Assembly (NCBI GenBank): GCA_021792135.1 | Contig: JAJYVF010000025.1 | Span: forward strand, 1 to 64,000 | Origin: Acidobacteriota bacterium | GTDB taxonomy: Bacteria; Acidobacteriota; Terriglobia; Terriglobales; Acidobacteriaceae | Direction of reading: 5' to 3' | DNA: 64,000 bases | Shown: piece after piece, positions 35,861-44,070 of the stretch | Layout of the letters: the number at the start of each line of letters is the position of its first letter | How positions within the stretch are numbered: the stretch's first letter is position 1 | Notes under the pieces: model-generated | The model's database searches: none | What the model saw: only the letters and a program-made list of their open reading frames with translations | Told to the model about the DNA's origin: nothing | Program-made: the position numbers and the translations under genes

Positions 35861-36493
35861 ATGCCCACGCTTTACAACAGGATCGCGAATCGGAATCTGG
35901 ACCGGCTGAACGCACTGAGCGACGGCATCTTCGCCTTCGCTATGACCCTGCTCGTCCTCGATCTGCGCCTCCCGCTGGCAGCCGCGGTTCATTCCGAGCA
36001 TGACCTGTGGAGAACGCTGGGAACGCTGGGACCGAGTCTGCTGATGTACGTCATGAGCTTTCTCACGCTGGGTATCTTCTGGAACGGGCAGCAGACCCAG
36101 CTGAATTACATCGAGCGAGGGGACCGCGACCTTGCCTGGATCCATCTGGCCTTTCTCTTCACCGTTACGACGATGCCGTTTTCCACGCGCCTGATGGCGG
36201 AGTTTATCCATTTCCGCCTGGCACTGCTCCTCTACTGGCTCAATATCCTCGCGCCCGGGCTGCTGCTCTACACGAGCTGGAAATACGTCACACGCCATGC
36301 AATGATCCGCGAGAATACGCCGGCCGAGGTTCGCGCCGCAATCTGCCGGCGCGTGGTCATCGCGCAGAGCCTGTATGCGGCTAGCGCCGCGCTCTGCGTG
36401 GCAGGAACGCTCTGGAGCGTCGCCTTCATCTTTGCGGTCCAGCTCAACTATGCAATCGCTCCGCGCCTGCCGCGAAGATCCTCGGAGGCATGA
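35861..36493 (+). CDS. TMEM175-family potassium channel (DUF1211)
   Basis: About 210 residues and six hydrophobic segments. The signature of bacterial TMEM175 channels is present at the first helix: RLNALSDGIFAFAMTLLVLDL, with the R..x..SDG motif and the hydrophobic filter residues. It should conduct potassium through a tetramer in the inner membrane. The ATG at 35861 is chosen because the channel domain begins 10 residues later; an earlier in-frame ATG at 35819 overlaps fabG. The ribosome binding site is weak. Confidence 0.88.
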   Translation: MPTLYNRIANRNLDRLNALSDGIFAFAMTLLVLDLRLPLAAAVHSEHDLWRTLGTLGPSLLMYVMSFLTLGIFWNGQQTQLNYIERGDRDLAWIHLAFLFTVTTMPFSTRLMAEFIHFRLALLLYWLNILAPGLLLYTSWKYVTRHAMIRENTPAEVRAAICRRVVIAQSLYAASAALCVAGTLWSVAFIFAVQLNYAIAPRLPRRSSEA

Positions 36494-36571
36494 AATACGC
36501 GTGTGCGGGCTCCGCTTGTGTTCCTGAATCCGGGCTTTGCGGCCTGGGCCGATTCGCCCGGGCCCGGACGG

Positions 36572-37372
36572 CTAATCCCCGGGCCCCGCGGCCGGAACGG
36601 GAGCGGCGGCCCGGCGCGCCGCAAGGGACGGAAGCGCTTCCAGACCCCAGATATAAACCACCAGCTCACGGCTGTACTGCAGCAGCGGTTTGGTGTCCGG
36701 CAGGCGGATCCCATGGGCCTGCGGCAGGTCGTTCACCTCGAAGTCCGCCTCGGCCAGTTCCAGCGGCCAGGGCAGATGGTGGATCTGCAAGCGCGCGATT
36801 CCCCCGCGCCTGTTCGAGGTAAACAGCGCATAGCGATCCGTCAGGAAGCTTTCCAGGCCACCCTTCAGGCACGGCTTCCCCAGACTCCGATAGCGCGCCC
36901 GGAGGCGTGCCGGCCTCCGGGTCAGCAGTCGCTCACTGCTGTAGCGGAATTCCCGTTCGCCGGTCGTCTCGATCTTCATGCTGGCCCAGTAGTAAGGCAG
37001 CCGAAAGAACATCCGCGCCGCGCTGACCGCAAACGGGTTCGCCGCGTCCAGCGAAAAAAAGTAGACCCCCGGCTGACCTGTTTGCCGGTCCCGCACATAG
37101 GTCCGCAGGTTGAGCTCCGGGAAACGGCTCGTACCCGGAATGGGCGGCAGCCATCGGAAGCGTACGTGATCCATCCAGAACGGCACCACACCCACCCAGG
37201 CCGACCCGTCAAAAATGTCGATCGTCAGGCCCTCGGGAATCAGGTGCGTCAGTTCAGCAGCGGGAAGGGGCCAGTGAGCAAACAGCAGATCGCTCCATCG
37301 CTGGGTCATCACCCAGGGGGACTTCGGCAGTGGCCAGGGACGATGCTCGGTCGTGGACAGGATTTTGTTCAT
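36572..37372 (-). CDS. DUF2071 (YqjF-type) protein
   Basis: 266 residues. The N-terminal part WVMTQRWSDLLFAHWPLP, then LIPEGLTIDIFDGSAWVGVVPF and GVYFFSLDA, are hallmarks of the DUF2071/YqjF family, which has an acetoacetate-decarboxylase-like fold. It is cytosolic and its function is unknown. The start is taken at ATG 37372; the frame stays open far upstream only as an antisense shadow of the thyX-like gene. It is divergent from that gene, and its 3' end converges with the TMEM175 gene. Confidence 0.85.
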   Translation of the reverse strand: MNKILSTTEHRPWPLPKSPWVMTQRWSDLLFAHWPLPAAELTHLIPEGLTIDIFDGSAWVGVVPFWMDHVRFRWLPPIPGTSRFPELNLRTYVRDRQTGQPGVYFFSLDAANPFAVSAARMFFRLPYYWASMKIETTGEREFRYSSERLLTRRPARLRARYRSLGKPCLKGGLESFLTDRYALFTSNRRGGIARLQIHHLPWPLELAEADFEVNDLPQAHGIRLPDTKPLLQYSRELVVYIWGLEALPSLAARRAAAPVPAAGPGD

Positions 37373-37513
37373 GCACCAGGGCCGCCCAGGGTGCTGATCT
37401 CCGCCCCTCGGCAAAACACTCATTATGGTACTCGCTCTTTTCTTTCGGGCGTATAACGCCACCGTGATATTCGCGCCGGAGAATCCCTCGCCCGCTGGGT
37501 TTAGGATTCCTTC

Positions 37514-39094
37514 ATGCCCTCGATGACCGAGACGGCTTCCGCCCTTCGGGCCGAAGCGCGCAACAACAATCAGACCGAGGTCTTCGCGGTTCATGGCGCC
37601 GATCCCGAGGTTCTCGCGTACGCCATGGCGAAGTACTCCCGCTCCGCGCTTTCGATGAAGGAGTCCCTGCGCGAAATCAGCAGCCAGCGCGCCGAGCAGT
37701 TCCTGAACACCTTCTATTTCCAGTACGGCCACCGCTCCATCGCCGACCTCGCGCACGTTGCCTTTGCCGTCGAGAGGCTCTCGCTGCTGGCGGCCATCGT
37801 TCTGGTGGACGAGCAGCGCTGGGACGGCCAGGAGCGTTCCACCCGCTATCAGAACTTCCGCAGGAGCGGCTGGTACATGCCGGAGTTCGGCTCCGACACC
37901 GCATCGGCAACCCTCTTCCGCGAGACCGTCGAGCAACTCTTCGCTGCCTATCACACGGTTTTTGAAGCGGTTTTCGCTTCTCTCAAAAATCAGGTGCCCA
38001 GACCGGCAGAGATGAAACAGGAGACGTACGAGCGCACCCTCCGGGCCCGCGCCTTCGACGTTGCCCGCTATCTGCTGCCGCTGGCCACCAATACTTCGCT
38101 GGGCCAGATCGTCAACGCCCGCACTCTCGAGACGCAGGTCTCTCGCCTGCTCACGAGCCCCTTCGCCGAAGTGCGCCAGCTCGGAGAGCGGCTGCAGACT
38201 GCCGCCTCCGGCCCGGCCTGGAATGTTCACGCCCAAGATCTGGTGGCGCTGCAGCGCGAGATCGCCGCGCTCGATCCGGCACTCGGAGAACGTGCCGCCA
38301 CGCTCCTTACGCAGGAAGTGAAGGCGGCGCCGACCCTGGTGAAGTACGCCGCGCGCAATGACTACCAGTCCCGCACGCGCGGGGAACTCCGGCAGGCCGC
38401 CGCCGAGTTGCTTCAGGGCGAGGCGATCGATGCTGCCCCCCTCGTCGATCTGGTCGACGATGCTGAACCGCTGGAAATCGAGCTCGCCACAACCCTGCTC
38501 TATGGTCAGTGCCATTATCCGTACCGCCAGATCCGGCGCAGGGTTGCCGCTCTGAGTGAAGCCCGCTGCAGTGAAATCATCGACCTTGGGCTGCGCCATC
38601 GCGGCCGTCACGACGAACTGCTGCGCGAATTCGCCGCCGGTCAGGGACTGCGCTTCGACATCCTCATGGACATTGGCGGCTTCCGGGATATGCACCGTCA
38701 CCGGCGCTGCGTTCAGATCCTTCAGGGCTTCACGGCCGCTCACGGTTACGCGGTTCCGGAAGGTTCGGCGGAGGCTGGGGTGCAGCCTCAGTTCGAGGAG
38801 GCTGTGCGCTCGGCCCATGCCGCCTCTGCGCGGCTGGCCGCCGGATCCGCTCCCGAGGCAGCCGAATCTGCCCAGTACCTTCTGCCGCTGGCGACGCGCG
38901 TCCGTGCCCTCTTCAAGATGGATTTCGCTGAGGCAGTCTATATCTCCGAGCTTCGATCCGCGCCGCAGGGCCATTTCTCCTATCGCCGGGTTGCCTGGGA
39001 GATGTACCGGACCGTGGCCAGCCGCCATCCCTCGCTGGCTCAGTATTTCCGTGTCACGGACGTCGACGCTCCCATCGATCCGCTGCAGCGCTGA
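37514..39094 (+). CDS. FAD-dependent thymidylate synthase-like protein, two ThyX-type halves
   Basis: 526 residues, about twice the size of ThyX. The first half has ThyX-like features (SKxSxR-like SRSALSMKE, QYGHRSIADLAHVAFAVE, ERSTRYQNF), as does the second half (LLYGQCHYPYRQI, GGFRDMHRHRRCVQILQGF, where HRHRR recalls the ThyX RHRxxS motif). The canonical RHRxxSxNxxSxR is not intact in either half. Long ThyX-like proteins of this type occur in Acidobacteria and relatives to my memory. It may make dTMP from dUMP with methylene-folate and FAD, or may have diverged. The ATG at 37514 has AGGA upstream. Confidence 0.75.
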   Translation: MPSMTETASALRAEARNNNQTEVFAVHGADPEVLAYAMAKYSRSALSMKESLREISSQRAEQFLNTFYFQYGHRSIADLAHVAFAVERLSLLAAIVLVDEQRWDGQERSTRYQNFRRSGWYMPEFGSDTASATLFRETVEQLFAAYHTVFEAVFASLKNQVPRPAEMKQETYERTLRARAFDVARYLLPLATNTSLGQIVNARTLETQVSRLLTSPFAEVRQLGERLQTAASGPAWNVHAQDLVALQREIAALDPALGERAATLLTQEVKAAPTLVKYAARNDYQSRTRGELRQAAAELLQGEAIDAAPLVDLVDDAEPLEIELATTLLYGQCHYPYRQIRRRVAALSEARCSEIIDLGLRHRGRHDELLREFAAGQGLRFDILMDIGGFRDMHRHRRCVQILQGFTAAHGYAVPEGSAEAGVQPQFEEAVRSAHAASARLAAGSAPEAAESAQYLLPLATRVRALFKMDFAEAVYISELRSAPQGHFSYRRVAWEMYRTVASRHPSLAQYFRVTDVDAPIDPLQR

Positions 39095-39201
39095 CCAACG
39101 TACCGGGGCAACTCACCGAAATCGCCCCTCAGGCCAAAAACCCGGGGTAAGCGGGCGATACAATGCACCTTCGCTCCGAATTTTCACCTGAGGGAATTTC
39201 A

Positions 39202-41337
39202 TTGACCGGGAAATCGGTAGTATCCATGGCGTGCGCCCTCGCCGCGACCGTTGTCTTCATGAGCCAAACGCCTGCCATCGCCCAGACCGCGGCCTTCGGA
39301 CCGCAGAATCCCTTCTACGCGCCGAGCAACCTGCCGTTTCATGCGCCTCCCTTTGACCGGATTAAGGATTCCGACTATCAGCCAGCCATCGAAGCCGGCA
39401 TGACCGAGCAGGAAAAGGAAATCCAGGCCATCGCCAACGATCCGGCTCCGCCGACCTTCGAGAATACCTATGTCGCCATGGAGAAGACCGGTCAGCTCCT
39501 CCACCGGACCATGGCCGTCTTCGAGGCCGTTACCGGAGCCGATACCAACCCCTACCTGCAGAATGTATCCCGCGAAGAGGCCCCCAAACTCGCCGCGCAC
39601 GATGACTCGATCTACCTCAATGCCAAGCTTTTCGCCCGTGTTCAGGCTGTCTACGAAAACCGCGCCGGTCTTCATCTGGATCCGGAGAGCCTGCGCCTCG
39701 TCCAGATCGTCTATGACAAATTCATCCACGCCGGGGCCGCGCTCGCCGAGCCCGAAAAGGAAAAGCTGAAGAAGATCAACGAGGAAGACTCAAAGCTGGA
39801 AGACGAATTCAGCCGCGTTCTCCTCGAAGCCACGAAGAAAGCGGCCTATACCACGACTGATCGCGCCGCGCTCGCCGGCGTCTCCGACGCCCAGATCGCC
39901 GCAGCCGTCCAGGCCGCCGAGAGCCGCAAGGTTCCGGGCTACGTCATCCCTTTGCAGAACACAACCCAGCAGCCGGTCTTCACGAACCTGAGCGACCGCG
40001 CCACCCGCGAAGCCATTTTTGAGAAGAGCTGGACCCGCGCTGAACAGCCCGGCGACGATCTTCGCCCCGTGGTGGCTCGCCTTGCCCAGCTTCGCGCCGA
40101 GAAGGCCAGGATTCTCGGCTTTCCCAATTACGCCGCCTGGGTGCTCGAGGACCAAATGGCGAAAAATCCGGAAAACGTGCTGCACTTCCTGGATCAGCTG
40201 ATCCCGCCCGCCACCGCCAAGGCGCGCGGCGAGGAGCAGGATATCCAGACACGGATCGACGCGCAGCATGGCGGTTTCACCCTCCAGCCCTGGGACTGGA
40301 ACTTCTACGCCGAGCAGGTGCGGAAGGCGAAATACGATCTCGACGAGTCGCAGGTCAAGCCGTATTTCGAGCTCAGCAATGTTCTCGAAAACGGTGTCTT
40401 CTACGCCGCCAGCCAGCTCTACGGCCTCACCTTCGCCGAGCGCAAAGACATTCCCGTCTGGCAGCCGGACGTGCGTGTCTTCGAGGTGCACGATGCCAAC
40501 GGCAAGCCTCTGGCTCTCTTCTACTGCGACTACTTCAAGCGGGACAACAAGAGCGGCGGCGCCTGGATGGACAGCTTTGTCGACCAGAGCCGGCTGCTCG
40601 GCAATCTCCCGGTGGTTTATAACGTTGCCAATTTCCAAAAGCCTGCCCCCGGCGAGCCTGCGCTGATCAGCTCCGACGACGTCCGCACCATGTTCCATGA
40701 ATTCGGTCACGCGCTGCACGGGATGCTGAGCAATGTCGAGTACCCGACGCTCTCCGGAACCAACGTGCCCCGCGACTTCGTCGAATTCCCGTCACAGTTC
40801 AACGAACACTGGGCGATGTATCCCGCCGTCTTCCAGCATTACGCCCGGAACTACAAGACCGGGGAGCCGATGCCCGCCGAGCTGGCCGAGAAAATCCACA
40901 AAGCTCAGGATTTCAATCAGGGCTATCTGCTCACCGAGGCGCTGGCCGCCTCCATGCTCGACATGCAGTGGCATACGCTTCCCGCCAATGCCCCGCTCGA
41001 GAACGTCGATGCGTTCGAGAAAGAGGCTCTCCGGAAATCCGATGTGTCTCTGCCCGCGGTTCCGCCCCGCTACCGTTCCACCTATTTCCTGCACATCTGG
41101 GCCAACGGCTACGCCGCCGGATATTATGCCTACCAGTGGACGGAGATGCTGGACGACGATGCTTACCAGTGGTTCGAGGAGCACGGCGGCCTGACACGCG
41201 AGAATGGCGACCGCTTCCGCAGGATGGTCCTCTCTCGCGGCAACACCGAGGACCTGCAGGCAATGTACGCCGCCTGGCGCGGACGCGCGCCCGAGATCGG
41301 CGCCATGCTGAAGGATCGTGGGCTGACGAATCAATAG
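39202..41337 (+). CDS. dcp: Secreted peptidyl-dipeptidase, peptidase family M3
   Basis: About 711 residues. Zinc peptidase of the thimet/Dcp family, cutting dipeptides from C-termini. The zinc motif HEFGH is at about residues 499-503, with the following ligand region DFVEFPSQFNEHW. Other family blocks are PWDWNFYAEQVRKAKYDLDE and YFLHIWANGYAAGYYAYQW. A signal peptide (SVVSMACALAATVVFMSQTPAIAQ) directs it to the periplasm. TTG 39202 is preferred: GAGGGA lies 7 bases upstream and the signal starts at once; an in-frame ATG at 39163 gives a 13-residue longer leader. The gene ends at a strong shared terminator. Confidence 0.93.
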   Translation: MTGKSVVSMACALAATVVFMSQTPAIAQTAAFGPQNPFYAPSNLPFHAPPFDRIKDSDYQPAIEAGMTEQEKEIQAIANDPAPPTFENTYVAMEKTGQLLHRTMAVFEAVTGADTNPYLQNVSREEAPKLAAHDDSIYLNAKLFARVQAVYENRAGLHLDPESLRLVQIVYDKFIHAGAALAEPEKEKLKKINEEDSKLEDEFSRVLLEATKKAAYTTTDRAALAGVSDAQIAAAVQAAESRKVPGYVIPLQNTTQQPVFTNLSDRATREAIFEKSWTRAEQPGDDLRPVVARLAQLRAEKARILGFPNYAAWVLEDQMAKNPENVLHFLDQLIPPATAKARGEEQDIQTRIDAQHGGFTLQPWDWNFYAEQVRKAKYDLDESQVKPYFELSNVLENGVFYAASQLYGLTFAERKDIPVWQPDVRVFEVHDANGKPLALFYCDYFKRDNKSGGAWMDSFVDQSRLLGNLPVVYNVANFQKPAPGEPALISSDDVRTMFHEFGHALHGMLSNVEYPTLSGTNVPRDFVEFPSQFNEHWAMYPAVFQHYARNYKTGEPMPAELAEKIHKAQDFNQGYLLTEALAASMLDMQWHTLPANAPLENVDAFEKEALRKSDVSLPAVPPRYRSTYFLHIWANGYAAGYYAYQWTEMLDDDAYQWFEEHGGLTRENGDRFRRMVLSRGNTEDLQAMYAAWRGRAPEIGAMLKDRGLTNQ

Positions 41338-41364
41338 GAGGGCAGGGCGCTCTCCCCAGAAAAC

Positions 41365-41392
41365 AAAAAGGCTGCCCGCGGGCAGCCTTTTT
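41365..41392. terminator. Bidirectional rho-independent terminator
   Basis: A perfect palindromic stem of 14 bp with an A-run on one side and a T-run on the other (AAAAAGGCTGCCCG then its complement) between the 3' ends of the M3 peptidase and the STAS-domain gene. It can stop transcription from both directions. Confidence 0.93.
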
Positions 41393-41411
41393 CATCGCGG
41401 TCCCGTCTCCT

Positions 41412-41762
41412 TCACACCTGCGAATAGGACGCGATGGCGCTGGCCTCGTCGTCCTTCACGTCGAAGACTGTGTACAGTTTCGTGATCTGCAGCAGATCGT
41501 GGACCTTCCGCGTCAGGTTGAGCAGCTTCAGCTCGCCGCCCTGGTTGCGAACGGTCGTGTAGGCGCTCACCAGCTCGCCGATACCCGAGCTGTCGATGTA
41601 ATTCACATCCCCGAGATTCAGCAGGATCTTCTTTTGCCCCTTCGACAGCAGATCGCGTACGGAATCGCGCAGCTGAACGCTGCCCTCGCCGAGGGTGATC
41701 CGCCCGCCGAGATCCAAAATCGTTACCCCATCTACCTGACGGGTGCTTATCTTCATACTCAC
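41412..41762 (-). CDS. STAS-domain anti-sigma factor antagonist (RsbV/SpoIIAA type)
   Basis: 116 residues consisting of one STAS domain. The phosphorylatable serine sits in the standard [13 protein letters not shown] block. In partner switching, the dephosphorylated protein binds the RsbW-type kinase and frees its target. The kinase-like gene lies directly upstream (37 bases), so the two form a compact module. The sigma factor they control is not in this window. The C-terminal part ([18 protein letters not shown]) is typical. Confidence 0.93.
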   Translation of the reverse strand: MSMKISTRQVDGVTILDLGGRITLGEGSVQLRDSVRDLLSKGQKKILLNLGDVNYIDSSGIGELVSAYTTVRNQGGELKLLNLTRKVHDLLQITKLYTVFDVKDDEASAIASYSQV

Positions 41763-41798
41763 GAGAGATTCCTCCTTGGAAAACTTTACTGTGGGATA

Positions 41799-42260
41799 CT
41801 ACGCACCGGTTTGAGCGCTGCCCAGGTGCTTAATCAGCGTTAGCTCGGTTCCGGGATGAAGTTGCCTGAAGTGTACCTCATCCATGAAGGAGCGAATGAG
41901 GAAGATACCGCGGCCGGAGCCGCGCAGAAGATTCTCGGGCGCCAGTGGATCCGGCAGTGTCGATGGATCCAGTCCCTTCCCCTCGTCGGTGATACGAATC
42001 ACGAGCGAGGATCCCGTATTCTCGAACGACGCCGTCATCCGCTTCTCCGGGTCGTAGGCATTCCCATGCAGCACCGCGTTGACCGCGGCCTCCCGCACGG
42101 CCATGGAAATGCGGAAAATCTCGTCCTCGTCGACCCCTGCTCTGCGGGCCATCTGCTCCGCCGTTTGCTCGACCTTGTTGACGCTGTCCAGCGAGGAATC
42201 CAGAGTGTACGTAATGCGGCTTGCCTGCTGTCCTGTCAAATCCTGTGCCTCAATGTGCAA
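41799..42260 (-). CDS. Anti-sigma regulatory serine/threonine kinase (RsbW/SpoIIAB type)
   Basis: 153 residues with a GHKL ATPase fold: N-box REAAVNAVLHGN, G1 box ITDEGKGLDP and G2 box GSGRGIFLIRSF. It binds a sigma factor or other target and phosphorylates the STAS partner encoded next to it. Both genes lie on the same strand and probably share a promoter in the 410-base region upstream. Proteins of this size usually have only the kinase domain, as here. Confidence 0.92.
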   Translation of the reverse strand: MHIEAQDLTGQQASRITYTLDSSLDSVNKVEQTAEQMARRAGVDEDEIFRISMAVREAAVNAVLHGNAYDPEKRMTASFENTGSSLVIRITDEGKGLDPSTLPDPLAPENLLRGSGRGIFLIRSFMDEVHFRQLHPGTELTLIKHLGSAQTGA

Positions 42261-42671
42261 ATGGCGCGGCGAACCCGTCGACTTTACCCGTACGCGAAGT
42301 TTGCTTGCTCAGGCTCCGGATGTCAAGCATAGCCGCGAAAGCGCCATTCTGTCCCCTGATCTGCATGTCACAGCCCGCGCAACAGTTCCTGTCCCCCGGC
42401 GATCAGGCCGGAAGAGAAGTTCCGAACACCGAGAGCGCTTCGCAGCGAAACCAGGGGGGCTGGCCTGAAACGCATGCTTCGCGCACTCGCCTTCACCGGC
42501 ATTCCTGGTGTTGCCGCAGCAGGAGCCCGGGCCCAGGTCAGCGCCTGTATCGGCTTTCTTCCCGGTGCGTTTGCTCCTTCGCCCGCGGGCGGTATCTTCA
42601 GCTCCTCAATTCCATGGCGGAACCGGATTGCCGGTTCCTGCGTATTCCGACCAGGATTCTCGGAGGCTTCC
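42261..42671. promoter_or_regulatory. Divergent region upstream of the partner-switching pair
   Basis: 410 bases between the RsbW-type gene and the small membrane protein. The plus frame is open through part of it, but without a ribosome binding site until 42662. No clear operator was recognised. Confidence 0.35.
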
Positions 42672-42881
42672 ATGGCTGGACTTGTTGGTGTCGGAATTTA
42701 CTTTCTCCCGTCGCTGGTTGCCCTCGGCCGCCATGCCCACAACAGCACGGGAATCTTTCTCGTCAATCTGTTTCTCGGCTGGACCGTAGTGGGCTGGTTC
42801 GTCGCGCTCATTCTCGCCCTCTGCTCGTCTCCTTACCTCCCGTACGGGTACTACTGTCCGCCGCCGCGCCGCTGGTACTAA
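42672..42881 (+). CDS. Small membrane protein, superinfection-immunity family
   Basis: 69 residues and two membrane helices (VGVGIYFLPSLVALG and GIFLVNLFLGWTVVGWFVALILALCSS), followed by a Pro/Tyr-rich tail. The pattern YFLPS..A..R.H.....I...N...GWT..GW..AL.. is that of the T4 Imm-like superinfection immunity family, found widely in bacterial chromosomes as a stand-alone gene. ATG 42672 is chosen because GGAGG lies 5 bases upstream and the family domain starts there; the longer open frame upstream is not supported. The phage-blocking role is known only for the T4 protein. Confidence 0.8.
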   Translation: MAGLVGVGIYFLPSLVALGRHAHNSTGIFLVNLFLGWTVVGWFVALILALCSSPYLPYGYYCPPPRRWY

Positions 42882-43056
42882 GACGATTGCCGCTCAGCAG
42901 CTTCTCCCCCTGCACGTCTCCCGGAAGGCACGGAATCAGGACAACTTTTCAGGGCGTCTAATGTTTATATTGGCAGCAAGACGCTCCGGAACGGATTGAA
43001 CCGGCAGCGGTCAGATCGAGCGAAAGTAAGCTGGCGGTCTGACGGGAGGCTTCATC

Positions 43057-43890
43057 ATGCGCGCACTGCGTTATGGAGTGTTGATTGCGCTGCTGGCTGT
43101 GCCCTTGGCTCTGGCGAGCCCCGCTCAGGCCCAGATCGCGGTGGGCATCGGAATCGGTCCGGCAGTCGCTTATCCGGCTCCCTACGCCCTCGGTGCCCCC
43201 CCGGACTGCGAATGGGGCTACTACTCTTATTACCCTTACGCCTGCGCTCCTGATGGATATTGGGGGTCTGATTGGTTTGACGATGGCATCTTCATCGGGG
43301 CCGGACCCTGGTTTGGCGGCTGGTATGGCCGCCCCTGGGGATGGGGCTACGGCCATGTCGGCTATGGCTGGGGTGGTTGGGGTGGCGGCGGTTGGGGTGA
43401 CCGCGGCTGGGGCGGCGGCGGTTGGGACCGCAACGGTGGGGGCCCGGGTGGCTGGGGTGGCCGTGCCGGCTATGGCTGGGGGCATCCCGGGAATCCTGTT
43501 GCTCGCGGCGGCTATGGCAATGGCTTCCGCGGTGGTAATGGCAATGGCTTCCGCGGTGGTAATGGCAACGGCTTCCGCGGTGGTAATGGCAACGGCTTCC
43601 GCGGTGGTAATGCCGGTGGCTTCCGCGGTGGCTACGGCAACGGCTTCCGCGGTGGTAATGCTGGTGGTTTCCACGGCGCGCCGGCAAGCGGATTCCGCGG
43701 CGGCGGATTGGGCGGCTATCACGGCTATAGCGGCGGTTTCCGCGGTGGCTACTCGGGTGGTTTCCATGGTGGTTCCGTAGGTGGCTTCCACGGCGGTGGC
43801 TTCCATGGTGGTGGTTTCGGTGGCGGATTCCACGGCGGTGGCGGATTCCATGGCGGTGGCGGATTCCACGGCGGTGGTGGTCGCCGCTAA
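43057..43890 (+). CDS. Secreted glycine-rich repeat protein
   Basis: 277 residues. It has a signal peptide (YGVLIALLAVPLALASPAQAQ), a Tyr/Trp-rich segment with four acidic sites and two Cys (PPDCEWGYYSYYPYACAPDG), then more than 180 residues dominated by Gly with Trp, Tyr, Phe, His and Arg. The tail is built of GNGFRGGN and FHGGG units encoded by near-identical DNA repeats. The mature protein is likely disordered and extracellular or envelope-associated, possibly metal- or RNA-binding through its His/Arg content, but no function can be assigned. The ATG at 43057 has GGGAGG upstream. A group II intron remnant begins 14 bases after the stop. Confidence 0.75.
   Translation: MRALRYGVLIALLAVPLALASPAQAQIAVGIGIGPAVAYPAPYALGAPPDCEWGYYSYYPYACAPDGYWGSDWFDDGIFIGAGPWFGGWYGRPWGWGYGHVGYGWGGWGGGGWGDRGWGGGGWDRNGGGPGGWGGRAGYGWGHPGNPVARGGYGNGFRGGNGNGFRGGNGNGFRGGNGNGFRGGNAGGFRGGYGNGFRGGNAGGFHGAPASGFRGGGLGGYHGYSGGFRGGYSGGFHGGSVGGFHGGGFHGGGFGGGFHGGGGFHGGGGFHGGGGRR
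43522..43641 (+). repeat. Five 24-bp tandem repeats inside the glycine-rich gene
   Basis: Units begin at 43522, 43546, 43570, 43594 and 43618 with GGCTTCCGCGGTGG and differ by few bases; each encodes GFRGGN plus two residues. Because the unit is a multiple of three, copy number can change without a frameshift. Confidence 0.9.
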
Positions 43891-43904
43891 GTCTCAACCC
43901 GGCA

Positions 43905-44037
43905 ATCGGCAGAGGGGGAGCGGATAGCCGCTCTCCCCTGCCACACCACCCGGCATGCGGGTCCGCAGCGGGCGGTTCAGGAAGTTGAGGTCAACCGAGA
44001 CGGGGTATACCCAGCCTTCCGCCCATGCCGGGCGCAC
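43905..44037 (-). mobile_element. Miniature group II intron remnant behind murG
   Basis: Leftward. The 5' end GTGCGCCCGG at 44037 obeys the GUGYG rule, and the 3' end GCCGATT at about 43905 matches the intron at 21.4 kb. Only about 133 bases remain: a 5' piece, a short linker, domain V (stem ACCGCCCG / CGGGTGGT at 43945-43976) and domain VI (43908-43943). No ORF is left. It starts 8 bases after the murG terminator, the kind of site used by group IIC introns. Confidence 0.7.
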
Positions 44038-44045
44038 ATGCAGAG

Positions 44046-44067
44046 GACCCGCTCTTCGGAGCGGGTC
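44046..44067 (-). terminator. Rho-independent-type terminator of murG
   Basis: A perfect 9-bp stem GACCCGCTC / GAGCGGGTC with a CGAA loop, starting 3 bases after the murG stop codon. The tail is CTCT and then the intron remnant, so the original T-run may have been displaced. Confidence 0.8.
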
Positions 44068-44070
44068 TTA

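Noticed and set aside
37373-39028. N-terminal extension of the DUF2071 frame by more than 500 codons
   Set aside because: Antisense to the thyX-like gene; the family domain starts at 37372.
42474-42671. N-terminal extension of the superinfection-immunity protein
   Set aside because: The extension has no family similarity and the GGAGG site fits ATG 42672.
43522-43641. Tandem repeats as a CRISPR array
   Set aside because: Units are contiguous without spacers and lie in frame inside a coding region.
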